Shown: positions 1 through 8,600, counted from the first letter of the stretch. The stretch: 21,952 nucleotides of DNA from Prevotellaceae bacterium UBA1716 (GCA_002317225.1 DCIW01000150.1:1-21952), one strand, 5' to 3'. The notes: generated by a model from the sequence alone, not told the origin. A program made the numbers and translations.

Positions 1-2
1 AT

Positions 3-884
3 AAGACTCAGATTGACCCGGATACGGTTGAATGTCTCATAGCTGCGACTACAACTCCAGACTATCATTTCCCTTCGACAGCATCGCTTGTTATCGGTAA
101 TGTTGGTTTGAAAAATGCATTCGGTTTCGATATGGAGGCTGCATGTTCTGGATTCCTCTATGCAATGAAGATGGCATCAGGCCTTATCTGCAGCGGTCAG
201 CATAAGAGAGTCATTGTTTGTGGTGGTGACCATATGTCTTCAATGACCAACTATGAGGACCGTAACACTTGCCCAATCTTCGGTGATGGCGCAGCATGTG
301 TCCTTATGGAGGCAACTACTGAAGAAGTGGGTCTTATGGACACATACCTTCGTGTTGACGGTAAGGGTCTTCAGAATCTCCACATGGAGGCAGGCGGTAG
401 CCACAAGATGCCTTCGCATGAAACTGTTGACAACCGTGATCATTACGTTTATCAGGAAGGTCGTGCAGTATATAAGCACGCTGTACTTGATATGGTTTCT
501 GCCGTTAAGATCATCACACAGCGCAATGGACTTACTAAGGACAACATTGACTGGGTATGTCCTCATCAGGCAAACATCAACATCGAACGCTCGGTTGCCG
601 CTAAAGCAGGAGTAGATGAAGATCACGTTATGATTAACATTGACCACATGGCAAACACTTCGGGTGGTACTCTTCCTCTTGCACTTTGGGAGTATGAACC
701 ACGTCTTAAGAAGGGCGATAAGATTGTGTTTACTGCATTTGGTGCCGGATTCACATGGGGCTCTGCTTATATGATTTGGGGTTACGATGGTGCTGCTGAA
801 GCTGCAAAGAGTCCTGCTGAATTCTATCAAGAAGGTAAGATGACTCGCGAGGAGTGGTACGAACTCCGTAAGAATGCAGACTAA
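3..884 (+). CDS. fabH: 3-oxoacyl-ACP synthase III (KAS III), 5'-truncated
   Basis: Condenses acetyl-CoA with malonyl-ACP to start fatty-acid synthesis in the cytoplasm. The frame is open from base 3, so the gene begins before the window; 293 residues are visible, and the ATG-like starts inside are not real starts. The thiolase-fold catalytic triad is complete: Cys in EAACSGF (codon 144-146), His in CPHQAN (codon 564-566) and Asn in ANTSGGT (codon 654-656), with the C-terminal GAGFTWGSAYM that normally ends the family. About 35 residues follow that motif, ending in a charged stretch (MTREEWYELRKNAD), longer than the usual FabH tail. A hairpin terminator follows 20 bases after the stop, and era comes next, a common Bacteroidetes order. 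The family assignment is firm; whether this is the sole KAS III of the genome cannot be seen. Confidence 0.95.
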   Translation, partial: KTQIDPDTVECLIAATTTPDYHFPSTASLVIGNVGLKNAFGFDMEAACSGFLYAMKMASGLICSGQHKRVIVCGGDHMSSMTNYEDRNTCPIFGDGAACVLMEATTEEVGLMDTYLRVDGKGLQNLHMEAGGSHKMPSHETVDNRDHYVYQEGRAVYKHAVLDMVSAVKIITQRNGLTKDNIDWVCPHQANINIERSVAAKAGVDEDHVMINIDHMANTSGGTLPLALWEYEPRLKKGDKIVFTAFGAGFTWGSAYMIWGYDGAAEAAKSPAEFYQEGKMTREEWYELRKNAD

Positions 885-903
885 TTATCCTCTCAGACAT
901 AAC

Positions 904-936
904 AAGCGCATCGCCTAAACACGGTGCGCTTTTTTC
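904..936 (+). terminator. Rho-independent terminator after fabH
   Basis: AAGCGCATC (904-912) pairs with GGTGCGCTT (923-931), with one G-T wobble and a 10-base loop, and runs into a tract of six T (930-935). It is placed to end the fabH transcript before era. No Bacteroidetes-type promoter is recognisable in the 37 bases between it and era, so some read-through, or a promoter I cannot recognise, must supply era. Confidence 0.85.
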
Positions 937-972
937 TAATATAATGCATATCAATAAAATATCAGCAATCAT

Positions 973-1854
973 ATGCACAAGTCAGGTTTTGTGAATATTG
1001 TGGGCAACCCAAATGTGGGTAAGTCTACACTTATGAATCTCTTTGTGGGCGAACGTATATCGATCGCCACATTCAAGGCTCAGACTACCCGCCACCGCAT
1101 CATGGGTATTATCAATGATGAGGAGGCGCAGATCGTGTTCTCTGATACTCCGGGAGTTCTCAAGCCTAATTACAAACTCCAGGAGTCTATGTTGGCATTC
1201 TCTGAAAGTGCGCTTGTCGATGCTGATGTGTTGTTGTATGTGACTGATCCTGTCGAGAAGATTGACAAGAACAACGATTTCCTTCAGAAGGTTGCACAGA
1301 TGGAGGTTCCGGTCATTGTACTTATCAACAAGATCGACCTTATAGATCAAAAGAAACTTATTGAACTTGTTGAGGAATGGCATGCAACTCTTCCAAAAGC
1401 GGAGATTGTACCCGTGTCTGCAACAAACAAGTTCAATGTCCAACCCGTTCTCAAGCGTATCAAAGAACTCTTGCCTGAGTGCCCGCCTTATTTCGATAAG
1501 GACCAGTTGACAGACAAACCTGCCCGCTTCTTTGTTACTGAAATTATCCGTGAGAAGATTCTTCTTTATTATGATAAGGAGATACCTTATTCGGTTGAGG
1601 TGGGAATAGAGAGTTTCAAGGAAGATGACCACCATATTCATATTAATGCTGTGATTTATGTCGAGCGTGACTCGCAGAAAGGCATCATTATTGGTCATGG
1701 AGGCAGAGCTCTCAAAAAGGTTGCAACTGAAGCTCGCAAGAGTCTTGAGAAGTTCTTTGGAAAGAGCATCTATCTTGAAACATTTGTCAAAGTGAGCAAG
1801 GATTGGCGTGACTCAGACAGGGAACTCAATCTCTTCGGATATAATCCTTCTTAA
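973..1854 (+). CDS. era: GTPase Era
   Basis: An essential GTPase that binds the 3' end of 16S rRNA during 30S subunit maturation. The 293 residues match the usual Era length. The N-terminal G domain carries the P-loop GNPNVGKS (residues 11-18), DTPG, and NKID (residues 119-122). The C-terminal KH RNA-binding domain has its GxxG loop as GHGG (residues 241-244), followed by the conserved KVSKDWRDSDREL-type end. The ATG at 973 gives the standard MHKSGFVNIVG beginning. It lies 88 bases after fabH, beyond a terminator, and 180 bases before der, which encodes another ribosome-assembly GTPase. Nothing is missing or degenerate. Confidence 0.97.
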   Translation: MHKSGFVNIVGNPNVGKSTLMNLFVGERISIATFKAQTTRHRIMGIINDEEAQIVFSDTPGVLKPNYKLQESMLAFSESALVDADVLLYVTDPVEKIDKNNDFLQKVAQMEVPVIVLINKIDLIDQKKLIELVEEWHATLPKAEIVPVSATNKFNVQPVLKRIKELLPECPPYFDKDQLTDKPARFFVTEIIREKILLYYDKEIPYSVEVGIESFKEDDHHIHINAVIYVERDSQKGIIIGHGGRALKKVATEARKSLEKFFGKSIYLETFVKVSKDWRDSDRELNLFGYNPS

Positions 1855-1935
1855 TGATTATCAATAAGTCTTTTAAAAGATTTTAGGATAACATTCTATT
1901 TTTTAGCCGCATCTTCGCCCTTTCTGAAGGATTGG

Positions 1936-2002
1936 GAGAGCCATCGGGGAGCGCGGCAGTATTAACCTATAAGGTGATTATGGCTCTCAGTTCGTGAGAA
2001 CT
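1936..2002 (+). other. Structured leader between era and der (candidate cis-acting RNA)
   Basis: Two inverted repeats abut. GAGAGCCAT (1936-1944) is perfectly complementary to ATGGCTCTC (1980-1988) across a 35-base interior. Immediately next, AGTTC (1989-1993) pairs with GAACT (1998-2002) closed by a GTGA loop, which fits the GNRA tetraloop rule. Inside the large loop ACCT (1965-1968) and AGGT (1972-1975) can form a third small helix. The interior includes a G/C-rich patch unlike the flanking AT-rich DNA. There is no T tract directly after it, so it is not a simple terminator, and it contains no credible reading frame. It ends 32 bases before der. I do not recognise a known riboswitch or RNA family. 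Confidence 0.45.
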
Positions 2003-2034
2003 ACTTATACTAAAAAGCTTTTCAGACATTAGAA

Positions 2035-3348
2035 ATGGGAAACTTAGTAGCTATCGTAGGACGCCCTAATGTAGGCAAGTCCACGCTTTTTAACCGATTG
2101 ACAAAGACTCGTCACGCTATCGTTAGTGATGAGGCTGGTACAACTCGCGACCGCCAATACGGCAAATGCGAATGGTGCAACAAGGAATTCTCCGTTGTTG
2201 ACACTGGTGGTTGGGTTGTTAATTCAGATGATATTTTTGAGGAAGAAATTCGTCGTCAGGTACTTATCGCCATTGAGGAGTGTGATGTCATCCTGTTCCT
2301 TGTTGACGTGAAGGTTGGTGTAACAGACCTTGATTTGGCTGTGGCAAATATCCTTCGCCGTAGCAAAGTGCCTACAATCCTTGTAAGCAATAAGACCGAC
2401 TCTAATGAGTTGCGTTATGATGCTGCCGAGTTCTATAGTCTTGGACTTGGTGAACCTTTCTGCATCTCTTCGCTAACCGGTAGTGGAACTGGCGATCTTC
2501 TTGATGCAGTTGTTGGTAGTTTTACCAAGGAGATGACCGAGATAATCGAAGAAGATATTCCTCGTATTGCAGTCGTTGGCCGTCCAAATGCGGGAAAGAG
2601 TTCGATAATAAACGCTTTCCTTGATGATAACAGAAACGTTGTAACTGATATTGCGGGAACTACTCGTGATTCGATTTACACTAAATATGAGAAGTTCGGA
2701 TTCAACTTCTATCTTGTTGATACTGCAGGCATCCGTAAGAAGAACAAAGTGAACGAAGACCTTGAGTACTACTCGGTTATGCGTTCGATCCGTGCTATTG
2801 AAAACTCTGATGTTTGTGTCCTTATGGTTGATGCCACTCGTGGTATTGAAGGTCAGGACATCAATATCTTCCAACTTGTCCAGAAAAACCAGAAAGGTCT
2901 TGTGGTTGTCGTAAACAAGTGGGACCTTGTTGAGAATAAGAGCAACGAGGCAATCAAGTACTTCGAAAAGGCAATCCGTGATCGTTTTGCTCCATTTACC
3001 GACTTCACAATCATCTTTGCTTCTGCAGTAACGAAGCAACGTATCTTCCGTGTGCTCGAAGAGGCAAATGCTGTATATAATGCACGCAAGAATAAGGTGT
3101 CTACAGGTAAACTTAACGAAGTCATGCTTCCAATAATCGAAGCAACTCCACCACCTTCAATCAAGGGCAAGTATATCAAGATTAAGTATTGTACACAGAT
3201 TCCGGAAGTTCGTGTACCTACTTTTGTGTTCTATGCAAATCTCCCTCAGTATGTTCGTGAACCATACAAGAGATTTCTCGAGAACCAGATTCGTGAACAT
3301 TGGAATTTCAAGGGAACTCCAATTAATCTCTTCGTAAGACAGAAATAG
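2035..3348 (+). CDS. der: Ribosome biogenesis GTPase Der (EngA), double G domain
   Basis: Der acts in late assembly of the 50S ribosomal subunit and is distinguished by two tandem GTPase domains. Both are visible: P-loop 1 GRPNVGKS (residues 9-16) and P-loop 2 GRPNAGKS (residues 182-189), each with a DTGG or DTAG switch II motif and a G4 motif (NKTD in the first, NKWD in the second). The C-terminal KH-like domain ends with the conserved NLFVRQK stretch. The 437 residues fit the family. It is preceded by a 180-base structured gap and followed 7 bases later by a small lipoprotein gene, suggesting co-transcription. No promoter of the TAnnTTTG type is evident upstream. Confidence 0.97.
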   Translation: MGNLVAIVGRPNVGKSTLFNRLTKTRHAIVSDEAGTTRDRQYGKCEWCNKEFSVVDTGGWVVNSDDIFEEEIRRQVLIAIEECDVILFLVDVKVGVTDLDLAVANILRRSKVPTILVSNKTDSNELRYDAAEFYSLGLGEPFCISSLTGSGTGDLLDAVVGSFTKEMTEIIEEDIPRIAVVGRPNAGKSSIINAFLDDNRNVVTDIAGTTRDSIYTKYEKFGFNFYLVDTAGIRKKNKVNEDLEYYSVMRSIRAIENSDVCVLMVDATRGIEGQDINIFQLVQKNQKGLVVVVNKWDLVENKSNEAIKYFEKAIRDRFAPFTDFTIIFASAVTKQRIFRVLEEANAVYNARKNKVSTGKLNEVMLPIIEATPPPSIKGKYIKIKYCTQIPEVRVPTFVFYANLPQYVREPYKRFLENQIREHWNFKGTPINLFVRQK

Positions 3349-3355
3349 TTTTGAG

Positions 3356-3760
3356 ATGAAGAAACTCACATCCTACATATTCCTTGCCTTGCTTGCCACA
3401 TTAGTTGGTTGCAAGGACAAGGAACTTGATCCCAAATATGCACCGAAACAAGCTATGACTGAAGCACTTCAAAAACTTGGAGAGCACGATTATGATGGCT
3501 ATATGTCGTATGCGTTCTTGGGCGAAGATGATGATTCTGTCCATATTGATTTGGTTAAGCGTTTGCTCAACCAGCATCAGGAATATCAGGAGCATAAGAA
3601 AGGTAATGTCGCCAATATTGATGTTGTTGATGTCAAATTTATAAATGATTCTGTTTGCACGGTGCTTTATCAACTGGCTTTTGCGGATAGTACTAAGGAG
3701 GTGAGTTCGCAGAAGATGGTGTGTATTGATGGAAATTGGAAGATTTGCATAAGGAATTAA
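3356..3760 (+). CDS. Small predicted lipoprotein, DUF4878/NTF2-like type possible
   Basis: A 134-residue protein with a lipoprotein signal peptide: Lys-Lys at the N terminus, a hydrophobic stretch, and the lipobox LVGC with Cys19 as the lipidation site. The mature part is acidic and Lys-rich at first (KDKELDPKYAPKQAM) and has a pattern of an amphipathic helix, then strands ending in a Trp (DGNWKICIRN). This resembles small NTF2-like lipoproteins such as DUF4878 that are frequent in Bacteroidetes, but I only see this by general shape. It starts 7 bases after der and ends 29 bases before the hydrolase gene, so it is probably in one operon with both. Bacteroidetes lipoproteins starting CKDKE could be surface-exposed or face the periplasm; this cannot be decided here. 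Confidence 0.8.
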   Translation: MKKLTSYIFLALLATLVGCKDKELDPKYAPKQAMTEALQKLGEHDYDGYMSYAFLGEDDDSVHIDLVKRLLNQHQEYQEHKKGNVANIDVVDVKFINDSVCTVLYQLAFADSTKEVSSQKMVCIDGNWKICIRN

Positions 3761-3789
3761 ATTCTAGATTTTGACTAAACGTTTTGCAA

Positions 3790-5676
3790 ATGAAACGAAT
3801 ACTTTTACTCTTATTTCTTACTCTTTGTTCAATGGTTGTGTTTGCACAGCAAGCAGATACAATAACAGCAGAGTGGATACAACAGCATTATATAAAGCGT
3901 GAAGTGAAGATTGAGATGCGTGACGGAGTGCATCTTTTTACGGCTATTTACGAGCCAAAGGACAAAAGCGTTAAGCATCCAGTGATAATGAATCGAACTT
4001 GTTACGGAATTGGCCCTTATGGCGAAGACAAGTTTATGGGATTACATAGACCAGCTTGGGCGGAGTACGCTCGCAATGGTTATATCTTTGTTTTTCAAGA
4101 TGTTCGTGGAAAGAATATGAGTGAAGGCGTGTTTGAGGATATCCGTCCTTTTATTGAGGGCAAATCCTTAAAAAAGGCCAAGGCTCAAAGAAAGGCTGGG
4201 ATGCATGTTGATATCGATGAGGCATCTGACACTTATGATACGGCAGAGTGGATTGTCCGCAATACAAATAATAATGGTAATATTGGTGTGTTCGGCATTT
4301 CTTACCCGGGTTTCTATTCGACAATGGCAGGATTGAGTGGGCATCCTGCTATTAAAGCAGTTTCTCCACAAGCTCCTGTAACTGATTGGTTTAGGGGAGA
4401 TGATGTGCATCATAATGGTGCCCTCTTTATTTGGGACATGCATTCGTTCATCTATTGGTTCGAATACCTGAATGTCGCAAGCAATAGAGTGGGCGAGTGG
4501 GGCACAATCAAAAATGAATCTCCAGCAGAAGCGATTAAGCATACTGATGCATATAATGACTATCTCGGAATGGGGGCTGTTAAGAACTTTACTGCACTCT
4601 TCGGCGATAGTGTCCATTTCTGGAACGATATGGTTGAGCATCCCGACCTTGATGATTGGTGGGAGGCACGAAATGTTACTTATCATTGTAAGAATATAAA
4701 ACCTGCAGTTATGATTGTTGGCGGACTCTTTGATGCAGAAGATTGCTATGGGGCGTTTGCCACATATAACGCCATCAAGTCCAACTCTCCTAAAACTGAC
4801 TTATACCTTGTTGAAGGCCCTTGGGCACATGGCATGTGGGGAAGGGGAGCGAATGAATTCTTTGGCAATGTTTATTTTGGAGAACAGAATACTTCTGACT
4901 ATTATCTGAAGAATATCGAGTACCCATTTTTTGCATACTATCTCGAAGGAAAAGGCGATAAGCCGAAGGCTGTCAGAGTTCTTGATTCGGGAAGTTGTAC
5001 ATGGAGGGAGTATGATTCTTCTTGGCCTATCAATACAAATAAGAAGGCATTTGTACTCGAAGGTGGAGCGACTTACGTTTCCGATCCTGCTCATCCCGTA
5101 CCATGTGTGTCGTCTCCAGAAAAGAACAGGCCTGCAGAGTATATGGTTTCTGACCAAAGATTTGCATCTACGCGACCTGATGTTGCAGTATTTACATATC
5201 CCGTGTTGACTGATACGATGCAGTTGTCAGGTGAAGTTGAAGCGGAACTGGAAGTAAGCATTACCACAACAGATGCTGATTTTATCGTGAAGATAATTGA
5301 TGTTTTCCCTGATGACTTTGCTTATCCGGACAGTCTCTATCATAGTAGCATGTCACCTTATTATAATATGAGTGGATATCAGATGCTGGTTCGTGGTGAG
5401 GTTATGCGAGGCAAATATCGCAATTCGTTCTCCAGTCCGGAACCGTTTATCCCTAATCAACGCACAAAAGTTAAGTTCAGAATGCCTGATGTTGCACATA
5501 CTTTCCTTCCTGGTCACAGATTGATGATACAGGTGCAGAGTTCGTGGTTCCCTCTCGTTGACAGAAATCCGCAGAAATTCTGCAATATATATAAATGTGA
5601 CGACTCGGATTTCCAGAAGTCAACTATTACAATCTATCCGGAGTCGAAGGTGTGGCTCCCTGTTGTAAACAAATAA
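3790..5676 (+). CDS. Secreted CocE/NonD-family alpha/beta hydrolase (X-Pro dipeptidyl-peptidase S15-like)
   Basis: A 628-residue exported hydrolase. A signal peptide with a Lys-Arg start and hydrophobic core ends near AQQAD. The S15/CocE catalytic triad is readable: nucleophile Ser171 in GISYPGF, Asp315 in GGLFDAED, and His347 in GPWAHGMWG. The C-terminal third is the family's jelly-roll domain (around residues 440-620, with PFIPNQRTKVKFRMPD and LPGHRLMIQVQSSWFP). Relatives include X-Pro dipeptidyl peptidases, glutaryl-7-ACA acylases and cocaine esterase; the exact substrate (N-blocked peptide, ester or amide) cannot be read from sequence. I chose ATG 3790 over the TTG two codons upstream because it gives a clean signal peptide. 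The NSS transporter starts only 13 bases after the stop. Confidence 0.92.
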   Translation: MKRILLLLFLTLCSMVVFAQQADTITAEWIQQHYIKREVKIEMRDGVHLFTAIYEPKDKSVKHPVIMNRTCYGIGPYGEDKFMGLHRPAWAEYARNGYIFVFQDVRGKNMSEGVFEDIRPFIEGKSLKKAKAQRKAGMHVDIDEASDTYDTAEWIVRNTNNNGNIGVFGISYPGFYSTMAGLSGHPAIKAVSPQAPVTDWFRGDDVHHNGALFIWDMHSFIYWFEYLNVASNRVGEWGTIKNESPAEAIKHTDAYNDYLGMGAVKNFTALFGDSVHFWNDMVEHPDLDDWWEARNVTYHCKNIKPAVMIVGGLFDAEDCYGAFATYNAIKSNSPKTDLYLVEGPWAHGMWGRGANEFFGNVYFGEQNTSDYYLKNIEYPFFAYYLEGKGDKPKAVRVLDSGSCTWREYDSSWPINTNKKAFVLEGGATYVSDPAHPVPCVSSPEKNRPAEYMVSDQRFASTRPDVAVFTYPVLTDTMQLSGEVEAELEVSITTTDADFIVKIIDVFPDDFAYPDSLYHSSMSPYYNMSGYQMLVRGEVMRGKYRNSFSSPEPFIPNQRTKVKFRMPDVAHTFLPGHRLMIQVQSSWFPLVDRNPQKFCNIYKCDDSDFQKSTITIYPESKVWLPVVNK

Positions 5677-5689
5677 AACACATTACTAA

Positions 5690-7084
5690 ATGGCTGAAAA
5701 GATAAATGTGGGTTCAAAGGTCTTCTCCTCCAAGATCGGTGCAATCCTTGCCGCCGCAGGTTCTGCAGTAGGACTCGGAAATGTGTGGAGATTCCCTACA
5801 GAGACAGGGGCAAACGGTGGAGCAGCATTCATACTCATTTATGTGTTATTTATGCTTGTGCTTGGTGTGCCTGTTATGGTAACTGAGTTTGCAATAGGAC
5901 GTCATGGTCACAAAGACGTTAAGCATTCGTTTGAAAGCATGGCAGGAGGACGAAAAGGATGGCGATGGATGGGCTTATTCCCGGTAGTTGCCGGCTTTCT
6001 TGTGCTAAGTTATTATGCAGTCGTTGCAGGATGGACATTGTATTATGCTTATGAAGCAGGAATCAATGGTTTTGCTGGAAAAGATGCTGCACAATATGCT
6101 GCCGACTTCGAACAATTCTCGTCCAATCCGTATCTCCCAACTCTTTGGATGGCTGTTATTGTCATGATGACTTGTGGAATTGTGGCACTTGGAGTGCAGA
6201 AGGGTATTGAGCGTGGTTCCAAAATTATGATGCCAATCCTTTTTATCTTTATCATTATACTTGTTGGATGCTCACTCTCCCTTCCTGGAGCAGAGAAAGG
6301 TCTTACTTTCCTTCTTCGACCTGACTTTTCAAAAGTAACCGGTGCAACAGTCCTGTCAGCAATGGGACAGGCATTCTTCTCTTTGTCTGTTGGTATTTGT
6401 TGCCTTTGTACATATGCTTGCTATTTCCGAAAGGATGTAAATCTGTTCAAAGATGGTTTGAGTGTTGCGAGTATCGATACGCTTGTGGCTTTATGTTCGG
6501 GATTCATTATATTCCCTGCAGTTTATAGCATTTCTGGACTCGAACCAAATGCGGGGCCTTCTCTTGTGTTCATAACCCTTCCCAATGTGTTCCAAACAGT
6601 ATTCGGTGGAATGCCGGCATTGGCATATACATTCTCTCTCATCTTTTATCTACTTCTTGTAATGGCGGCTTTGACATCAAGCATTTCTATGCTCGAGATG
6701 TCGGCTGCATACTTCCACGAAGAACATAGGATTAGTCGTCCGATGTCTGCTTTTCTTGTCAGTACGGTTTGTCTTGTTTTGGGGACCATGTGCTCTTTGT
6801 CTTTCGGCATCTGGAGCGATGTGAAGATTTTCAGCCTTGGTTTCTTTGACCTTTTCGACTTCCTTGTGGCCAAATTGATGATGCCTATAGGCTCGTTTCT
6901 GATGTGTATCTTTGTCGGATGGGTGGTTGATGAGAATATAGTGAGAAACGAACTCACAAACGAGGGGACAATCACCACTTGGCTCTATCCTGTTTGGCGT
7001 TTCATAGTACGTTATATTGCACCAGTTCTGATATTCCTTATCTTCGTAAACGAACTTGGAGTGTTCGATTTTCTGAAAAAATAA
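5690..7084 (+). CDS. Sodium-dependent transporter, NSS/SNF family
   Basis: An integral inner-membrane symporter of the LeuT fold. The diagnostic unwound TM1 motif, GSAVGLGNVWRFP (residues 24-36), is followed by TETGANGGAAF. At least eleven hydrophobic segments follow, in line with bacterial NSS proteins, many of which have 11 rather than 12 helices; 464 residues is close to characterised members such as MhsT. The Asn31 of GLGN corresponds to a sodium ligand of LeuT. Characterised bacterial members carry amino acids, so an amino-acid substrate is likely but unproven here. It is the last gene of the der-linked group, 13 bases after the secreted hydrolase, and no terminator hairpin follows it. 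Confidence 0.93.
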   Translation: MAEKINVGSKVFSSKIGAILAAAGSAVGLGNVWRFPTETGANGGAAFILIYVLFMLVLGVPVMVTEFAIGRHGHKDVKHSFESMAGGRKGWRWMGLFPVVAGFLVLSYYAVVAGWTLYYAYEAGINGFAGKDAAQYAADFEQFSSNPYLPTLWMAVIVMMTCGIVALGVQKGIERGSKIMMPILFIFIIILVGCSLSLPGAEKGLTFLLRPDFSKVTGATVLSAMGQAFFSLSVGICCLCTYACYFRKDVNLFKDGLSVASIDTLVALCSGFIIFPAVYSISGLEPNAGPSLVFITLPNVFQTVFGGMPALAYTFSLIFYLLLVMAALTSSISMLEMSAAYFHEEHRISRPMSAFLVSTVCLVLGTMCSLSFGIWSDVKIFSLGFFDLFDFLVAKLMMPIGSFLMCIFVGWVVDENIVRNELTNEGTITTWLYPVWRFIVRYIAPVLIFLIFVNELGVFDFLKK

Positions 7085-7112
7085 TAAAAATAGAGATAAA
7101 AGGCAAAGGAAA

Positions 7113-7144
7113 ATTGGCAATGTGAAAAGAAAGTCGTAATTTTG
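7113..7144 (+). promoter_or_regulatory. Promoter for tig (Bacteroidetes type)
   Basis: ATTG (7113-7116), 20 bases, then TAATTTTG (7137-7144), which fits the TTTG / TAnnTTTG consensus of the Bacteroidetes primary sigma factor with one mismatch at -33. The wider -7 region reads TCGTAATTTTGCA, shared with the guaB and tRNA promoters. The predicted start near 7150 leaves a leader of about 85 bases that is very A-rich and little structured, as is usual for efficiently translated Bacteroidetes mRNAs lacking a Shine-Dalgarno sequence. Confidence 0.75.
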
Positions 7145-7235
7145 CAGTCGCTTTGCGTCTAAAAATGAACGAGCAATAAAGAAAACTAAGAATAAATTAA
7201 AAGAATAAACATAATAAAATCAATAAAAATCACAG

Positions 7236-8582
7236 ATGAATATTTCATTGAATAACATTGACAAGGTCAATGCTGAGCTTATCGCTGTAATTGAGCCTGC
7301 AGACTACACAGAAAAGTATAACAAGGCTCTCAAGGATGCAAAGAAGAAGGTTAACATGCCAGGTTTCCGTCCAGGAATGGTTCCTGCAAGTCTTATAAAG
7401 AAGCAGTTTGGTGTGTCTATCCTTGCTGACGAAATCAATAAGATTCTTCAGGAAGGTCTTTTCGGTTACATCCGTGACAATAAGGTTAATATGCTTGGTG
7501 AACCACTTCCAACAGAGGATAACAACAAGGTTGAACTCGTAGAAGGCGGTACATTCACATTTAAGTTCGAACTTGCTATTGCTCCTGAGTTCAAGGCAGA
7601 ACTCTCAAAAGATGACAAGGTTCCATATTACAACGTAGAGGTTTCTGACGAAATGGTTAACAATCAGGTTAACGCATACCGTCAGCAGGGTGGCAGCTAT
7701 CAGGCTCTCACAGTTGACCAGGAATACGAGGACAACGATATGGTAAAGGGTATCATCTCTGAGAAGGACGTTGAGGGTGGCATAACAGTTGAAGATGCAG
7801 TGGTACTTCCAAAGTACTTCAAAAACGAAGATCAGAAAGCTCTCTTCAATGGTGTCAAGCCAAATACTGTAATTGAATTCAACCCGTCAGTAGCATACGA
7901 CAACAACGAGGCTGAACTCACTTCACTCCTCAAGGTTGCAAAGGAAGATTGTCTTAACCACAAGGGTGACTTTACTTTCCAGATCACAGAGATTACTCGT
8001 TTTGCTCCAGGTCCACTTACTGAAGAACTCTTTAATTCAGTTTATCCAGGAGCGGAAATCAAGACAGAAGAAGAATTTGCTGCTGCAGTCAAGAACTCAA
8101 TCGCAGGTCAGTTTGCAAAGGATAGTGACTATCGCTTCGTTATCGACGCTCGCAAGTACATCACAGAGAAGGTTGGTAAGCTTGAGTTCCCAGACGAGAA
8201 GCTCAAGAAGATCATGCTCGCAAACGTTAAGGGTGATGAGGCTAAGGTTGAGGACAACTATGATAAGTCAATCGAAGAACTCACATGGCATCTTATCAAG
8301 GAACAGCTCGTTGCAACTTACGAAGTTAAGGTGGATGATACAGATGTTCGTGAGATGGCTAAGGAGGTTACAAAGATGCAGTTCGCTCAGTATGGCATGA
8401 TGAACATTCCTGACGAGTATCTCGAAGGTTCAGTTAAGGAAATGCTCAAGAAGCGTGAGACAGTTGACAACCTCATCGACCGTTGCATCGAGGTTAAGCT
8501 TGGTGCTGCTCTCAAGCAGGCTGTTACTATCGAAGAGAAGACTGTTACTGCAGAAGAGTTCAACAAACTTTTTGAAAACTAA
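7236..8582 (+). CDS. tig: Trigger factor, ribosome-associated chaperone
   Basis: A 448-residue cytoplasmic chaperone that docks at the ribosome exit tunnel and shields nascent chains. The N-terminal ribosome-binding domain carries the signature GFRPGMVP at residues 43-50, the same numbering as in E. coli. The central region corresponds to the FKBP-like domain (about 150-250) but lacks an obvious FKBP signature, so prolyl isomerase activity is uncertain. The C-terminal helical arms (about 260-448) contain the conserved TWHLIKEQL-like stretch. The gene uses many Lys AAG, Ala GCA and Leu CTC/CTT codons in a restricted way that suggests high expression. It has its own promoter and is followed by two hairpins, so it may be largely monocistronic despite lying before clpP and clpX. 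Confidence 0.95.
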   Translation: MNISLNNIDKVNAELIAVIEPADYTEKYNKALKDAKKKVNMPGFRPGMVPASLIKKQFGVSILADEINKILQEGLFGYIRDNKVNMLGEPLPTEDNNKVELVEGGTFTFKFELAIAPEFKAELSKDDKVPYYNVEVSDEMVNNQVNAYRQQGGSYQALTVDQEYEDNDMVKGIISEKDVEGGITVEDAVVLPKYFKNEDQKALFNGVKPNTVIEFNPSVAYDNNEAELTSLLKVAKEDCLNHKGDFTFQITEITRFAPGPLTEELFNSVYPGAEIKTEEEFAAAVKNSIAGQFAKDSDYRFVIDARKYITEKVGKLEFPDEKLKKIMLANVKGDEAKVEDNYDKSIEELTWHLIKEQLVATYEVKVDDTDVREMAKEVTKMQFAQYGMMNIPDEYLEGSVKEMLKKRETVDNLIDRCIEVKLGAALKQAVTIEEKTVTAEEFNKLFEN

Positions 8583-8600
8583 TATACCTTATTTATATAT

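Noticed and set aside
982..1698. Long open frame on the minus strand opposite era (similar ones opposite der, recQ, guaB and mutL)
   Set aside because: It lies wholly antisense to a well-supported gene and its translation has no recognisable domain or sensible composition. It is a by-product of the codon use of the real gene.
1867..1884. CTTTTAAAAG palindrome followed by TTTT as an era terminator
   Set aside because: The palindrome has no room for a loop and is all A/T outside its ends, too weak for an intrinsic terminator.
1905..2010. Known riboswitch, tRNA-like element or ribozyme in the era-der gap
   Set aside because: I compared it by eye with features of common classes (c-di-GMP, fluoride, guanidine, preQ1, hammerhead) and found none of their conserved cores. 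It is kept only as unassigned structure.
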